Assembly: GCF_000427365.1 (NCBI RefSeq)
Contig: NZ_KE386488.1
Location: 1,647,882 to 1,711,881 of the forward strand
DNA from: Rikenella microfusus DSM 15922
Lineage (GTDB): Bacteria; Bacteroidota; Bacteroidia; Bacteroidales; Rikenellaceae
DNA: 64,000 nucleotides
Direction of reading: 5' to 3'
The position numbers and the translations under genes were made by a program. The first letter of the stretch is position 1; each line of letters begins with the position of its first letter. The notes under the pieces are model-generated. The model was not told the DNA's origin, did not search any database, and saw only the letters and a list, made by a program, of their open reading frames with translations. Positions 9,111-18,086 of this stretch are shown here, in pieces.

Positions 9111-10193
9111 TTATTTTACTTCCAGGACAGGGGCTTCGTTTTCGTTCGAAGCCCGGTCGTCGTTTTTGCGGTTCTTGCTGTCGCTTTTCTTCAGTTTTCT
9201 GGCTTCGGATTTGATCCGTGCCTGCTGTGCTTTCAGGGCGGCTTCGTCCTGTTTGAGTTTGATCTTGGCCTGGTTGCGTTCTATCTGGTCGCTGATGGTG
9301 CGCAGTTTGGCTTTTTGTTGCTTGATGCTCTCCTTGAGGCTTTCGGCGCCGATGCGGTCTTTTTCGATATCGACGGCCGCCTGTTGGTTGTTGTCCACGT
9401 AGGACTGCGCTTCGGCGAACATCTTGTCGAGTTCTTTCAGGTAGTCTTCGCTTTCGGGAAATTCGCTGCGGAAGTTATAGTAAGAATCGACCATTTTCAT
9501 GTAACGGTCGAGTTTGCGGGCGGGGATGCTGTTCTTGGCGTAGTTGTACCACGATTTGCAGATCAGGTACATCATCGTTTCGCGGTAAGGCGTTTCGGGG
9601 GTGTCTTTCAGCGAATAGCGCAGGGCGGCCACCGAAGCGGGGTAGCGCTGCAGCTTGAAGTAGAGGGAGGCGTTGATGAACTCTTTTTCGTAGAGTTTCG
9701 CCTGAAGCTCTTCGAGTATCTGCCGGATGTCTTCTGCCTTGATGCTTTCCGGGTGGCGGTTCAGGTATTCGTTGAAGGTGGTGATCGCTTTGCGGGTTTC
9801 GGTCTGGTCGCGTTCCGCCGGTCGCGAAAGGTGGTACCAGCACATCGGCAGCAGGTATTCGGCCTCTTCGGCGAACGGTCTGCGGCTGAACGCTTTGCGG
9901 TATTGGTCGAACCCGTCGGCCGCCACGTCGTAAATGCCTTGGTTGTAGTAGGCTTTGGAGGTGTAGAACAGGATCGTGTCGGCCCGGTCGGTACTGTAAA
10001 GGTCGTTGTACACCGCCTCGAAGCAGAGCGCCGCATTGCGGAATTTCTTGTTCCGGTAGTAGTCCAGCGCCGCCTGGTAGATGTTTTCGGTATTTTTACT
10101 TTTGAGCAGTTTGTTCAAGCCTCTGCCGGAGACCGTTCCGGGGACGGCCGCCAGCAGGGCTGCGATGAGGACGGTGAACCGTATGTATCTCAT
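9111..10193 (-). CDS. bamD: BamD-like outer membrane assembly protein without lipobox Cys
   Basis: TPR-type component of the BAM complex, which inserts beta-barrel proteins into the outer membrane (360 aa). The start at 10193 gives a signal peptide (MRYIRFTVLIAALLAAVPGT); a start 11 codons upstream adds only polar residues. The mature N-terminus GLNKLLKSKNTENIYQAALD corresponds to the usual Bacteroidetes BamD start after the lipid-anchored cysteine. Helical repeats fill residues 40-230. The tail from about 250 is a charged coiled coil rich in Lys, Gln and Ala. Bacteroidetes BamD proteins normally carry a lipobox cysteine; none is present here (codons read TVSGRG). Confidence 0.88.
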   Translation of the reverse strand: MRYIRFTVLIAALLAAVPGTVSGRGLNKLLKSKNTENIYQAALDYYRNKKFRNAALCFEAVYNDLYSTDRADTILFYTSKAYYNQGIYDVAADGFDQYRKAFSRRPFAEEAEYLLPMCWYHLSRPAERDQTETRKAITTFNEYLNRHPESIKAEDIRQILEELQAKLYEKEFINASLYFKLQRYPASVAALRYSLKDTPETPYRETMMYLICKSWYNYAKNSIPARKLDRYMKMVDSYYNFRSEFPESEDYLKELDKMFAEAQSYVDNNQQAAVDIEKDRIGAESLKESIKQQKAKLRTISDQIERNQAKIKLKQDEAALKAQQARIKSEARKLKKSDSKNRKNDDRASNENEAPVLEVK

Positions 10194-10282
10194 AGAATGG
10201 GTCGTGGTCGTGTGGATATGTATCAATTTACAAAGGTAATAAACTTTTCGGAAAGGAGCGGAAAAGGCTGTGCGGCGCGATA

Positions 10283-10318
10283 GAAAAAACGCCCTTGTCC
10301 GGAAGGGGACGAGGGCGT
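10283..10318 (-). terminator. Rho-independent terminator after TolB-like gene
   Basis: On the minus strand an 11-bp stem (CGCCCTCGTCC pairing with GGACAAGGGCG) with a short loop is followed by TTTTTTC. It sits between the lipoprotein gene and bamD, separating the two transcripts. Confidence 0.85.
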
Positions 10319-10398
10319 GGGAATGAGCATTATGGCCGGTGATTCTTTATTTTGCCGACAGGGAACGGAAAAGAGGGCTTCGCCGGGGAGGCGAGGCG

Positions 10399-11475
10399 TC
10401 ATTCGACCGGATATTTTTCCGGCAGCTCGAACGTGACCAATTCGCAGTTCGGTGCCGTGAGGGCGTACAGAGTGCGTTCGTCTTCCGAAAGCTCTATGTT
10501 GTATAAGTCGATGTCGGTTCGCAGTCGTGCAATCCGATTGCCGTCGTGGTCGTAGATCAGAATCACGTCTGCTCCGGGGATGGCCATGGGGTCGGGACGA
10601 TTGGAATATGCGTTTTGTGTATCGTCGTACCACAATACGTAAATATGTTTCTTCCCGACTTTCGTATCTTCGGTCACTCCTTTTATGCGTTCAGGTACCC
10701 GATTCAATCGTGCTCCTTCGATTCGGTAGACCATTTCTGAAAATGTGTCTTCCCATAATTTTTGCGGTTTTTTCTGAGTGTCCAAATGATAGCATGCAAT
10801 GTATGGGAAATCCAGGGGCGTGTAAACAGCAATGCCGTAAGATGACATTAAAAGGCCTTGGAGACGTTCCGCTGCGTTGGAAATGGATTCCGGTATAGGA
10901 GAGGTTCCGAAATATCCGACCTGATTTAGGGTGCTGTCGATCAGGGAGAATATACTATCCTGCTGATGAAAACAGGCCCCCATATAGGTGTCTTTGTTCA
11001 ATAAACAAATATTCAGATTGTTTTGTGTCGGCACATCACCTTGATCAACGCGTCGTTTATTGTGTCCTCGCATGGTCAGTGAATCCCCTTGCTTTTGCAA
11101 TGTGTAGGTGATCACGCTCCTCGACGCTAAATCATAGGCCATAAACGAACTGTCCGGGCCTCCGTTCGTATACGGGAATGCGGATGCCCATACTACTTCT
11201 GTAGGGCCTTTGCCGACCACGCCGAAGTGTCCGATCTCCTGATAGGTTCTGGTCGATAGCAATCTGCCGAAACCGTCTCCGATACGGGGAGAAATGACAA
11301 CTAATACAGAATCCAGTCTGAAAAAGGCTTCGGGTAATTGGGCGAATATATTTGGATTACGGAGGGTGTGTGCAATCCGGATTTCCGGTCCGAATGCGGC
11401 TTCCTTTGTGGATTGACATGCGGTCGTGCTTAGTACAATCGAAATGAGTACGAAAAGAAGAGAGATATGGCGCAT
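10399..11475 (-). CDS. TolB-like/BF3164-type beta-propeller lipoprotein
   Basis: A 358-aa lipoprotein. The signal peptide ends in the lipobox STTAC (Cys near residue 20). The rest reads as a six-bladed propeller of the TolB_like (BF3164) family, with repeated strands such as FMAYDLASRSVITY and VILIYDHDGNRIARL and the C-terminal ELSEDERTLYAL. These proteins are widespread in Bacteroidales and often sit next to NVEALA peptides, as here. Base composition is visibly lower in GC than the flanking genes. Substrate or partner is unknown; the peptide encoded 68 bp upstream is the obvious candidate, by arrangement only. Confidence 0.8.
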   Translation of the reverse strand: MRHISLLFVLISIVLSTTACQSTKEAAFGPEIRIAHTLRNPNIFAQLPEAFFRLDSVLVVISPRIGDGFGRLLSTRTYQEIGHFGVVGKGPTEVVWASAFPYTNGGPDSSFMAYDLASRSVITYTLQKQGDSLTMRGHNKRRVDQGDVPTQNNLNICLLNKDTYMGACFHQQDSIFSLIDSTLNQVGYFGTSPIPESISNAAERLQGLLMSSYGIAVYTPLDFPYIACYHLDTQKKPQKLWEDTFSEMVYRIEGARLNRVPERIKGVTEDTKVGKKHIYVLWYDDTQNAYSNRPDPMAIPGADVILIYDHDGNRIARLRTDIDLYNIELSEDERTLYALTAPNCELVTFELPEKYPVE

Positions 11476-11543
11476 TGTACAATAGGTTGGAGATTAGAAA
11501 ATCGGAGCACACTGATGTGTGCTCCGTGATGCGAGGTGATGGT

Positions 11544-11840
11544 TTACTTGTGACGTGCTCCCTGAACGTACTCCATGTAGTTTTGACCCGGAGTTACGGT
11601 CAGCATCCCACAAGAGGCGTTGCGATATGTCTCGCAGTCATCTCGTCCGGTCATGTCTCCCGTATAGATATCTCCGTCGATATCTATAAAATCAGGAGGC
11701 AACGCCATTGCTTCGAGATTGGCGAGAGTGAGGTCTGAAAGCTGCTCCCGGGGCTGCGCCTTGAGGTAGTTCAGGTAAGCGCCGCCGCCGATCAACAGGA
11801 CGAAAACGCCGCCTAACTGGAATTTGTTCGAGCGTTTCAT
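11544..11840 (-). CDS. NVEALA family exported peptide precursor
   Basis: A 98-aa precursor. It has a basic start (MKRSNKF), a single hydrophobic segment (LGGVFVLLIGGGAYLNYL) and the family motif LSDLTLANLEAMA near residues 35-47, equivalent to the LSDLxLANVEALA signature. The C-terminal part has two cysteines (DDCETYRNASCGM) that could form a disulfide. The family is common in Bacteroidales and its function is not established; exported signal or toxin peptides have been considered. It is cotranscribed with the TolB-like lipoprotein. Confidence 0.82.
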   Translation of the reverse strand: MKRSNKFQLGGVFVLLIGGGAYLNYLKAQPREQLSDLTLANLEAMALPPDFIDIDGDIYTGDMTGRDDCETYRNASCGMLTVTPGQNYMEYVQGARHK

Positions 11841-12228
11841 GGTTTCTACGTTTTAAAACAATGTGAATCAACCCTGGGTTTGCTTGCAATATAAAACTTT
11901 AAACGACAAAACAAGCTTTTTGCATTATTTTCCGAAAGTCTCCTCATCCGGTTTGTTTCGGTATTCCGGATGGCTGTCTCGCCCGCGGGTGAGACAGCAG
12001 GGCGCGCAGGGGGACGCGCGCCGGGAGATCGAAGGCCGAAAATCTTGGAAAAGCACAAGTTTAAAAGGGGTATTGCCGCTATTCTTTAAATGAAATACTT
12101 GAGAAAATTCCTCCGCTCCGGGATCGGTAAAATACGATTTTATACTTATCCGGGAGACGGACAGCGGAACGGAAAAAAGCCTACCTTTGCCCCAAAATTT
12201 TCCGTCAAATCATCAAAATTACCATATT
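11841..12228. other. 388-bp divergent intergenic region
   Basis: Lies between the leftward NVEALA gene and the rightward alpha-oxoamine synthase gene, so it must hold both promoters. The plus-strand -7 box is described separately. The first 100 bp are AT-rich. The middle (about 11980-12060) has GC-rich short repeats (CGCGCAGGGGGACGCGCG). No gene is supported. Confidence 0.6.
12182..12189 (+). promoter_or_regulatory. Bacteroidetes -7 box for alpha-oxoamine synthase gene
   Basis: TACCTTTG fits the TAnnTTTG -7 consensus of the Bacteroidetes primary sigma factor. It lies 40 bp upstream of the GTG start at 12229 and overlaps the TTG codon at 12187, so that upstream codon cannot be the start of this transcript. 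No clear TTTG is seen 19 bp upstream. Confidence 0.6.
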
Positions 12229-13491
12229 GTGGATATTTTCGAACGAATCAAAAAGGATGCAGGCGGTCCGATCGGCCAGTATCAGAAGCTGAGCCACGGC
12301 TACTATTCTTTCCCGAAACTCGAAGGCCCGATCGGCCCGCGGATGTTGTTCCGCGGCAAGATGATGCTGAACTGGAGCCTGAACAACTACCTCGGTCTGG
12401 CGAACCATCCGGAAGTGATGGCGGCGGACGCCGAGGCGGCCCGCGAGTTCGGTATGGCGGCCCCGATGGGCGCCCGCATGATGAGCGGCCAGACCAAATA
12501 CCACGAAGAGCTGGAACGCCGGCTGGCGGCTTTCGTTCACAAACCGGACGCGTTCCTGCTCAATTTCGGGTACCAGGGGATGGTGTCGATCATCGACTGC
12601 CTGGCCACGGCCCGCGACGTGATCGTCTATGATTCGGAGGCTCACGCCTGCATCATCGACGGCTTGCTGATCCACAAGGCCAAGGGCGGCAAACGGTTCG
12701 TTTACCACCACAACGACATGGCCAAATGCCGTACGATGCTCGAACGCGCTTCCAGACTCGCCGAAAAACAGGGCGGCGGCGTGCTGCTCATTACCGAAGG
12801 GGTATTCGGGATGAAAGGCGACTTGGGCAAGCTGGACGAGATCGTGGCCATGAAAAAGGATTTCGATTTCCGCATCCTGGTGGACGACGCCCACGGGCTG
12901 GGAACGATGGGCAGGACGGGGGCCGGCACGCCCGAACATTTCGGGGTGGAAGAGGGGATCGACGTCCATTTCGGAACTTTTGCCAAATCGTTCGCCGGTA
13001 TCGGCGCGTTCGTGGCTTCCGATCCGGATATCGTGAATTTCCTGCGTTATAACATGCGGTCGCAGCTCTATGCCAAGTCGTTGCCGATGCCGATGGTGAA
13101 AGGTGCCATGAAGCGCCTCGAACTGATCCAGACCCATCCCGAATATCGTGAAAAGCTCTGGACCATCGTTCGCGCTCTCCAGAAAGGTTTCGTAGAGGCC
13201 GGGTTCGATATCGGGGTGACCCAGTCGCCCGTAACGCCGGTTTATATGAAAGGGGGCGTGGAGGACGCCACGAATATCGTGGTCGATTTGCGCGAGAACC
13301 ACAACCTGTTCTGCTCGGTGGTGGTCTATCCGGTGATCCCGAAAGGGGAGATCATCCTGCGCATCATTCCCACGGCGGTGCATACGCTGGAGGATGTCGA
13401 ATATACGCTGAACGCTTTCAAAGCCTGCCGCGGCAAGCTCGAAGCGGGCGAATACCACAAACCGATCCAGAATATGGCCGACCCGATGTAG
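12229..13491 (+). CDS. Alpha-oxoamine synthase (serine palmitoyltransferase/CFAT-like)
   Basis: PLP-dependent enzyme (420 aa) that condenses an amino acid with an acyl thioester with loss of CO2. Family traits visible: NNYLGLANHPEV, the substrate-positioning FGYQGMVSIID, the PLP-stacking DSEAHACIIDG, the acid VDDAHGLGTMGRTG, and the lysine that binds PLP in FGTFAKSFAGIGAF. The GTG start is fixed by the promoter box upstream and by the family N-terminus VDIFERIKKDAGG. In this phylum such enzymes start sphingolipid synthesis (serine palmitoyltransferase) or sulfonolipid synthesis (cysteate acyltransferase, known in Alistipes). 2-amino-3-ketobutyrate ligase and KAPA synthase belong to the same family and cannot be excluded. 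Confidence 0.85.
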   Translation: MDIFERIKKDAGGPIGQYQKLSHGYYSFPKLEGPIGPRMLFRGKMMLNWSLNNYLGLANHPEVMAADAEAAREFGMAAPMGARMMSGQTKYHEELERRLAAFVHKPDAFLLNFGYQGMVSIIDCLATARDVIVYDSEAHACIIDGLLIHKAKGGKRFVYHHNDMAKCRTMLERASRLAEKQGGGVLLITEGVFGMKGDLGKLDEIVAMKKDFDFRILVDDAHGLGTMGRTGAGTPEHFGVEEGIDVHFGTFAKSFAGIGAFVASDPDIVNFLRYNMRSQLYAKSLPMPMVKGAMKRLELIQTHPEYREKLWTIVRALQKGFVEAGFDIGVTQSPVTPVYMKGGVEDATNIVVDLRENHNLFCSVVVYPVIPKGEIILRIIPTAVHTLEDVEYTLNAFKACRGKLEAGEYHKPIQNMADPM

Positions 13492-13516
13492 GCGGACTGT
13501 TTCTTGGATATTTCCA

Positions 13517-13556
13517 GGGGCTTTTTTCCGATTATCGGAGAAAAGCCCTCTTTTTT
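13517..13556 (+). terminator. Rho-independent terminator
   Basis: GGGCTTTTTTCCGA pairs with TCGGAGAAAAGCCC around a short loop, followed by TCTTTTTTG. It ends the alpha-oxoamine synthase transcript 25 bp past the stop. Confidence 0.85.
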
Positions 13557-13591
13557 GTATCTTTACCTCACAACCAATCCGGGAATACGAA

Positions 13592-14686
13592 GTGGAACAT
13601 TACGAAGAACATCATAAAGAGACTTTCAGGGACAGCGCGTTGGAGGTGGCCGCCGGGGTCGAACGGCCGCCGGTGGTGAACCCGCATTATAAACGGGCGA
13701 AGCGCCGCCGGCTTTCGGCGGATGAGTATGTGGAGGGCATATTGGCGGGGAATATCACGGTGCTGAGCCAGGCGATCACGCTGACGGAAAGTCTGCTCGC
13801 GGAGCATCATGAGTTGGCCCAGCGGATTATCGAACGATGCCTGCCTCATGCGGGCCGGTCGGTGCGGATCGGTATCACGGGGGTGCCGGGGGCCGGGAAA
13901 TCGACTTTCATTGAGGCGATGGGGGGTAAGGTGACGGGGTTGGGGCACAAGCTGGCGGTATTGGCGATAGACCCGAGTTCGGAGCGGACGAAGGGATCGG
14001 TGCTGGGCGACAAAACGCGGATGGAGACGCTGGTGCACAATCCGGACGCTTTTATCCGCCCGTCGCCGTCGGCGGGTTCGTTGGGAGGGGTGGCGCGTAA
14101 GACGCGGGAGAGCGTGATTCTGTGCGAAGCGGCGGGGTTCGATGTGATCTTTATCGAAACGGTGGGGGTCGGTCAGTCGGAGACGGCGGTGCATTCGATG
14201 GTCGATCTGTTCCTGCTGATCCAGATTTCGGGAGCGGGGGACGAGTTGCAGGGAATCAAACGGGGGATTATGGAGATGGCGGATATGGTGGCGATCAACA
14301 AGGCGGACGGGGATAATGTGCCGCGTGCGGAATTGACCAAACGCCAGTTCCTGAATGCGCTGGCGCTGTTCCCGATGCCGGAGTCGGAGTGGAAACCGAG
14401 GGTCTATACGACGTCTTCGACGAAGGGTACGGGGCTGACGGAGTTGTGGCGCGGAATCGAGGATTACCTGAAGTTTACGAAGACGAATGGGTATTTCGAC
14501 CGGAATCGAAGCCGACAGGCGAAGTATTGGATGTATGAAACGATCGATTCGGAGTTGCGCGATAATTTCTATAAGTCGCCGCGGATCGAGCCGCTGTTGG
14601 CGGAGTACGAAAAACGGGTACTGGAGGATAAAATCAGTTCGTTCGCGGCAGCCCGCGAACTCCTCGATCGCTATTATTCCGAATAA
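13592..14686 (+). CDS. meaB: MeaB, methylmalonyl-CoA mutase-associated GTPase
   Basis: G3E-family P-loop GTPase (364 aa) that chaperones B12-dependent methylmalonyl-CoA mutase by gating cofactor delivery and protecting the enzyme. The Walker A loop GVPGAGKST is near residues 95-103. DPSSERTKGSVLGDKTRM and ETVGVGQSE are the family switch and Walker B regions, and NKADGDN is the guanine-recognition motif. The C-terminal dimerisation arm is present. The start is a GTG. The mutase subunits are not in this window. The gene is preceded by a terminator and a TATCTTTA -7-like box, so it is probably transcribed alone. Confidence 0.95.
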   Translation: MEHYEEHHKETFRDSALEVAAGVERPPVVNPHYKRAKRRRLSADEYVEGILAGNITVLSQAITLTESLLAEHHELAQRIIERCLPHAGRSVRIGITGVPGAGKSTFIEAMGGKVTGLGHKLAVLAIDPSSERTKGSVLGDKTRMETLVHNPDAFIRPSPSAGSLGGVARKTRESVILCEAAGFDVIFIETVGVGQSETAVHSMVDLFLLIQISGAGDELQGIKRGIMEMADMVAINKADGDNVPRAELTKRQFLNALALFPMPESEWKPRVYTTSSTKGTGLTELWRGIEDYLKFTKTNGYFDRNRSRQAKYWMYETIDSELRDNFYKSPRIEPLLAEYEKRVLEDKISSFAAARELLDRYYSE

Positions 14687-15004
14687 CCGTTCGATTATCC
14701 GTACGTAGAGGGTAGAGTCCACTGTTCTTTCTTTGAAAAGAAAGAACCAAAGAAACTTTCGAGCAGGTTTGCGGTTCCATAGTTTGTCGATGCCCCTTTG
14801 CACTATGTTTTTTGTTTTGTAAGAACAGGGGGCTGTTCCCTGTATTTGCATGAATGCCCCCTGTTCTTACAAAACAAATGGTCAAAGGATAAGTCATCCG
14901 TCAGGCTCAGGAGATGCGAAGCATCTCAAAAAGTTTTTCTGGTTCTCTTTGTTCACAAAGAGAACAGTCACCTCAAACCTAAACAGTACAAACAATCGAA
15001 CGAA
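14684..15004. repeat. 320-bp dispersed structured repeat, copy 1
   Basis: Nearly identical to 20285-20607. Three nested palindromes are visible: TTCTTTCTTTGAAAAGAAAGAA near 14728; a stem of about 24 bp (GTTTTGTAAGAACAGGGGGC and its complement) near 14813-14876; and GTTCTCTTTGTTCACAAAGAGAAC near 14942. The outer ends are imperfect inverted repeats (CGTTCGATTATCCGTAC against CGTTCGATTGTTTGTAC on the other strand, 13 of 17). It begins at the meaB stop codon and ends 12 bp before the MATE gene. No protein is encoded. Confidence 0.85.
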
Positions 15005-15016
15005 TATTAGAAAATA

Positions 15017-16312
15017 GTGAATCGGAGGATACTGTCGTTAGCGATACCCAATATTATATCGAACATTACCGTTCCCCTGCTCGGTATGGTCGATTTGGCC
15101 ATAGTCGGGCGGTTAGGCGACGACGCCCTGATCGGAGGGATAGCCGTCGGCGGGACCATTTTCAATTTTCTGTACTGGAACTTCAGTTTTTTGCGGATGG
15201 GGACCAGCGGATTCGCCGCCCAGGCCTACGGCGCCCGTGCGTTGCGCGAAGCCGCCAAAGTGCTGGTGCGGGCATTGGGCGTCGCCGTTGCCGTCGCCTT
15301 GGCGATATGGGCGCTGCAAACCTTCGTCGTGCGGGCCGCGATGAGCGTGATGGACGGCAGCGAAGCCGTCGAGAATGCTGCCAGCCGTTATTTCCTCGTC
15401 CGTATTTGGGCCGCTCCCGCCACCCTCTCGCTCTATGCTTTCACCGGATGGTTCATCGGCATGCAGAACTCCCGGACGCCCATGTGGATCTCCATCGGTA
15501 TCAATATCGTCAATATAGCGTGCAGCCTCGCTGCCGTCCGGTTGTTCGGCATGGGGATCGAAGGCGTCGCGCTCGGCACCGTGATCGCCCAGTGGAGCGG
15601 AGTGGCGATGGCGCTGCTCGTCATCCGCAGATATTACGGCCGCTTTTTCAGCTGGGAAACCTTCCGGCAGAGCGGGTTGCTGTCCTGGAGCGTCATGCGG
15701 CGTTTTTTCAAAGTCAATAGCGATATATTCCTGCGTACGCTCTGTCTGGTAGCCGTTTTCACCTCGTTTACCGTCGCCTCCACGAAGATGGGCGATACCC
15801 TGCTGGCCGTCAATACCCTGATGCTGGAGCTGTTTACCCTGTTCTCCTACATGATGGACGGTTTCGCCTATGCCGGCGAGGCATTGGCCGGGAGATATTA
15901 CGGAGCCGGCAACCGGCCCATGCTCCGCCGTGCGGTGCGGGGGCTGCTGCTTTGGGGGACGGCCGTGATGTTGTTCTTTACGCTCGTTTACGCCGCGGCC
16001 GGGGAACGGATTCTGGGCCTGTTCACCTCCAGTGCGACCATTCTGGATGCCGCGCGGGAATATGCGGTGTGGGCCGTACTGGTGCCCGCGTGCAGTTTTC
16101 TGGCGTTTATCCTGGACGGCATCGTGGTCGGGATCACGGCCACGTGGATCATGCGTAACGCGATGTTCGTCGCGACGGCAGTCTTTTTCGGCGTTTATTT
16201 CCTGGCCGGGCCGGCGCTGGGCAACGCCGGATTGTGGATCGCCTTCCTGAGCTACCTGTTTGTGCGCGGGGCGGTGCAGTGGGGAATCTCCAGACATCGG
16301 ATTCTGGGTTAG
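15017..16312 (+). CDS. MATE family efflux transporter
   Basis: Inner-membrane multidrug and toxin extrusion transporter (431 aa), driven by proton or sodium gradients. It has the MATE N-terminus ILSLAIPNIISNITVPLLGM VDLAIVGRLG and about 12 hydrophobic segments, organised as two six-helix halves; the second half begins near MRRFFKVNSDIFLRT. It reads closest to the DinF/NorM-like subgroup common in Bacteroidetes. The start is a GTG right after the 320-bp repeat; there is no strong ribosome binding site, which is usual for the phylum. Substrate is unknown. Confidence 0.92.
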   Translation: MNRRILSLAIPNIISNITVPLLGMVDLAIVGRLGDDALIGGIAVGGTIFNFLYWNFSFLRMGTSGFAAQAYGARALREAAKVLVRALGVAVAVALAIWALQTFVVRAAMSVMDGSEAVENAASRYFLVRIWAAPATLSLYAFTGWFIGMQNSRTPMWISIGINIVNIACSLAAVRLFGMGIEGVALGTVIAQWSGVAMALLVIRRYYGRFFSWETFRQSGLLSWSVMRRFFKVNSDIFLRTLCLVAVFTSFTVASTKMGDTLLAVNTLMLELFTLFSYMMDGFAYAGEALAGRYYGAGNRPMLRRAVRGLLLWGTAVMLFFTLVYAAAGERILGLFTSSATILDAAREYAVWAVLVPACSFLAFILDGIVVGITATWIMRNAMFVATAVFFGVYFLAGPALGNAGLWIAFLSYLFVRGAVQWGISRHRILG

Positions 16313-16461
16313 ATTTCGGTGTGTTTTTATTGTTTATCTATTTTGTATTCAATGATTAATGTGGGTTAAAATCGGGTTTGTCGTCGTAGAATCGATTTGA
16401 ACCTGCGATGCGGAGGAATTTCCGCAGCGTACTTTTACGTGCTTAAAAATCGAAAAATCAT

Positions 16462-17955
16462 ATGGCAGATAAACTGTATATCTTCGACACGACACTGCGC
16501 GACGGCGAACAGGTTCCCGGCTGCCAGCTCAATACGGTGGAAAAAATCGAAGTGGCCCGCCAGCTCGAATTGCTGGGCGTCGATGTGATCGAGGCCGGTT
16601 TTCCGGTTTCCAGCCCCGGCGATTTCAATTCGGTACGCGAAATTTCGAAAGCGGTGACACAGCCGACCGTCTGCGCCCTGACACGCGCCGTGGAAAAGGA
16701 TATCGAAGTGGCTGCCGATGCGCTGAAATATGCCAAACGCGGTCGTATCCATACCGGTATCGGGACTTCCGACGAACATATTCGGTATAAGTTCAATTCC
16801 ACGCGCGAAGAGGTGCTCCAGAGGGCCGTGGCTGCTGTCAAGTATGCCAAACGGTTCGTGGAGGATGTCGAATTCTATGCCGAAGATGCCGGACGTTCGG
16901 ACAACGAATACCTGGCGCGGGTCGTCGAGGCGGTCATCAAGGCCGGGGCGACCGTGGTCAATATACCGGATACGACCGGTTACTGCCTGCCGGCGGAATA
17001 TGCGGCCAAGATCGCTTATCTGATGGAGCATGTGGACGGCGTGCACCGGGCGGTTCTTTCGACGCATTGCCACAACGACCTGGGTATGGCGACGGCCAAT
17101 TCGCTGGCCGGGATCGTGGCCGGCGCTCGGCAGGTGGAGTGTACCATCAACGGGATCGGCGAACGCGCGGGGAATACGGCGCTGGAAGAGGTCGTCATGG
17201 CCCTGCGGTGCCATAAAGAACTGGGCATCGACACGGATATCGATACCAAGCGGCTGACTTCGACGAGCCGGCTGGTGTCGAGCCTGATGAACATGCCGGT
17301 GCAGGCCAATAAGGCGGTGGTGGGACGCAACGCGTTCGCCCACTCGTCGGGCATCCACCAGGACGGTGTGCTGAAAAACCGCGAAAGCTACGAGATCATG
17401 AACCCGGAAGATGTCGGGCTGTCGGACAACGCGATCGTGCTGACTGCCCGCAGCGGCCGGGCGGCGCTCAAACACCGGCTGGAACAGCTCGGGTACTTGC
17501 TCGAAGGCGACTCCCTGGCCAAAGCGTATGAGAAGTTCCTCGTGCTGGCGGACAACAATAAGAACATCCAGGACGAAGACCTGCTTGCGCTGGTCGGCGC
17601 CAAAGAAAAGAAAGACCGCCATATCCAGCTTACCTATTTGCAGGTGCTTTCCGGCACGCTGGTACCGACGGCCACCGTGCGGGTGCAGATCGGCGGCAGC
17701 GAAGTGACGGCCACCGCTACCGGCAACGGCCCGATCGACGCCTCGATCAATGCGATCCGGACGATCATCAAGGACAAGATCACGCTCCAGGAGTTTCTGA
17801 TTCAGGCGATGACCAAAGGGTCGAACGATCTGGGACGGGTGCATATGCAGCTTGTCTATGGGAAGGTGTCGGTACACGGGTTCGCCATCAATTCGGACAT
17901 TACGCTGGCCGCCGTCGAAGCCTATATCGACGGGGTGAACAAGGCGCTGGCATAG
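16462..17955 (+). CDS. leuA: 2-isopropylmalate synthase
   Basis: First committed step of leucine synthesis: acetyl-CoA plus 2-ketoisovalerate gives 2-isopropylmalate (497 aa). The TIM-barrel start [20 protein letters not shown] carries the metal-binding aspartate. [18 protein letters not shown] holds the catalytic histidines. [15 protein letters not shown] is the second family signature. The C-terminal LeuA regulatory domain, which binds leucine for feedback inhibition, begins near residue 365 and ends in the usual DGVNKAL. It is the first gene of the leu cluster; a TGCGGA/TCCGCA hairpin lies in its 150-bp leader. Confidence 0.96.
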   Translation: MADKLYIFDTTLRDGEQVPGCQLNTVEKIEVARQLELLGVDVIEAGFPVSSPGDFNSVREISKAVTQPTVCALTRAVEKDIEVAADALKYAKRGRIHTGIGTSDEHIRYKFNSTREEVLQRAVAAVKYAKRFVEDVEFYAEDAGRSDNEYLARVVEAVIKAGATVVNIPDTTGYCLPAEYAAKIAYLMEHVDGVHRAVLSTHCHNDLGMATANSLAGIVAGARQVECTINGIGERAGNTALEEVVMALRCHKELGIDTDIDTKRLTSTSRLVSSLMNMPVQANKAVVGRNAFAHSSGIHQDGVLKNRESYEIMNPEDVGLSDNAIVLTARSGRAALKHRLEQLGYLLEGDSLAKAYEKFLVLADNNKNIQDEDLLALVGAKEKKDRHIQLTYLQVLSGTLVPTATVRVQIGGSEVTATATGNGPIDASINAIRTIIKDKITLQEFLIQAMTKGSNDLGRVHMQLVYGKVSVHGFAINSDITLAAVEAYIDGVNKALA

Positions 17956-17960
17956 GGTGC

Positions 17961-17984
17961 TTTCGCCCCCGGCCGGGGGCGAAA
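17961..17984. repeat. 24-bp perfect palindrome between leuA and leuC
   Basis: TTTCGCCCCCGG followed by its exact complement, six bases after the leuA stop. No T-run follows, so it is more likely an mRNA-stabilising hairpin than a terminator. Confidence 0.7.
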
Positions 17985-18086
17985 CAGGCGCCGCGGAGTT
18001 TCAGGCCTGAGCCGCTTGCGGCCTGCGTTACCGCGGGATTTTCCGTTTTTTACTATCTTTAAAATTTCAAACGATACATAATACTG

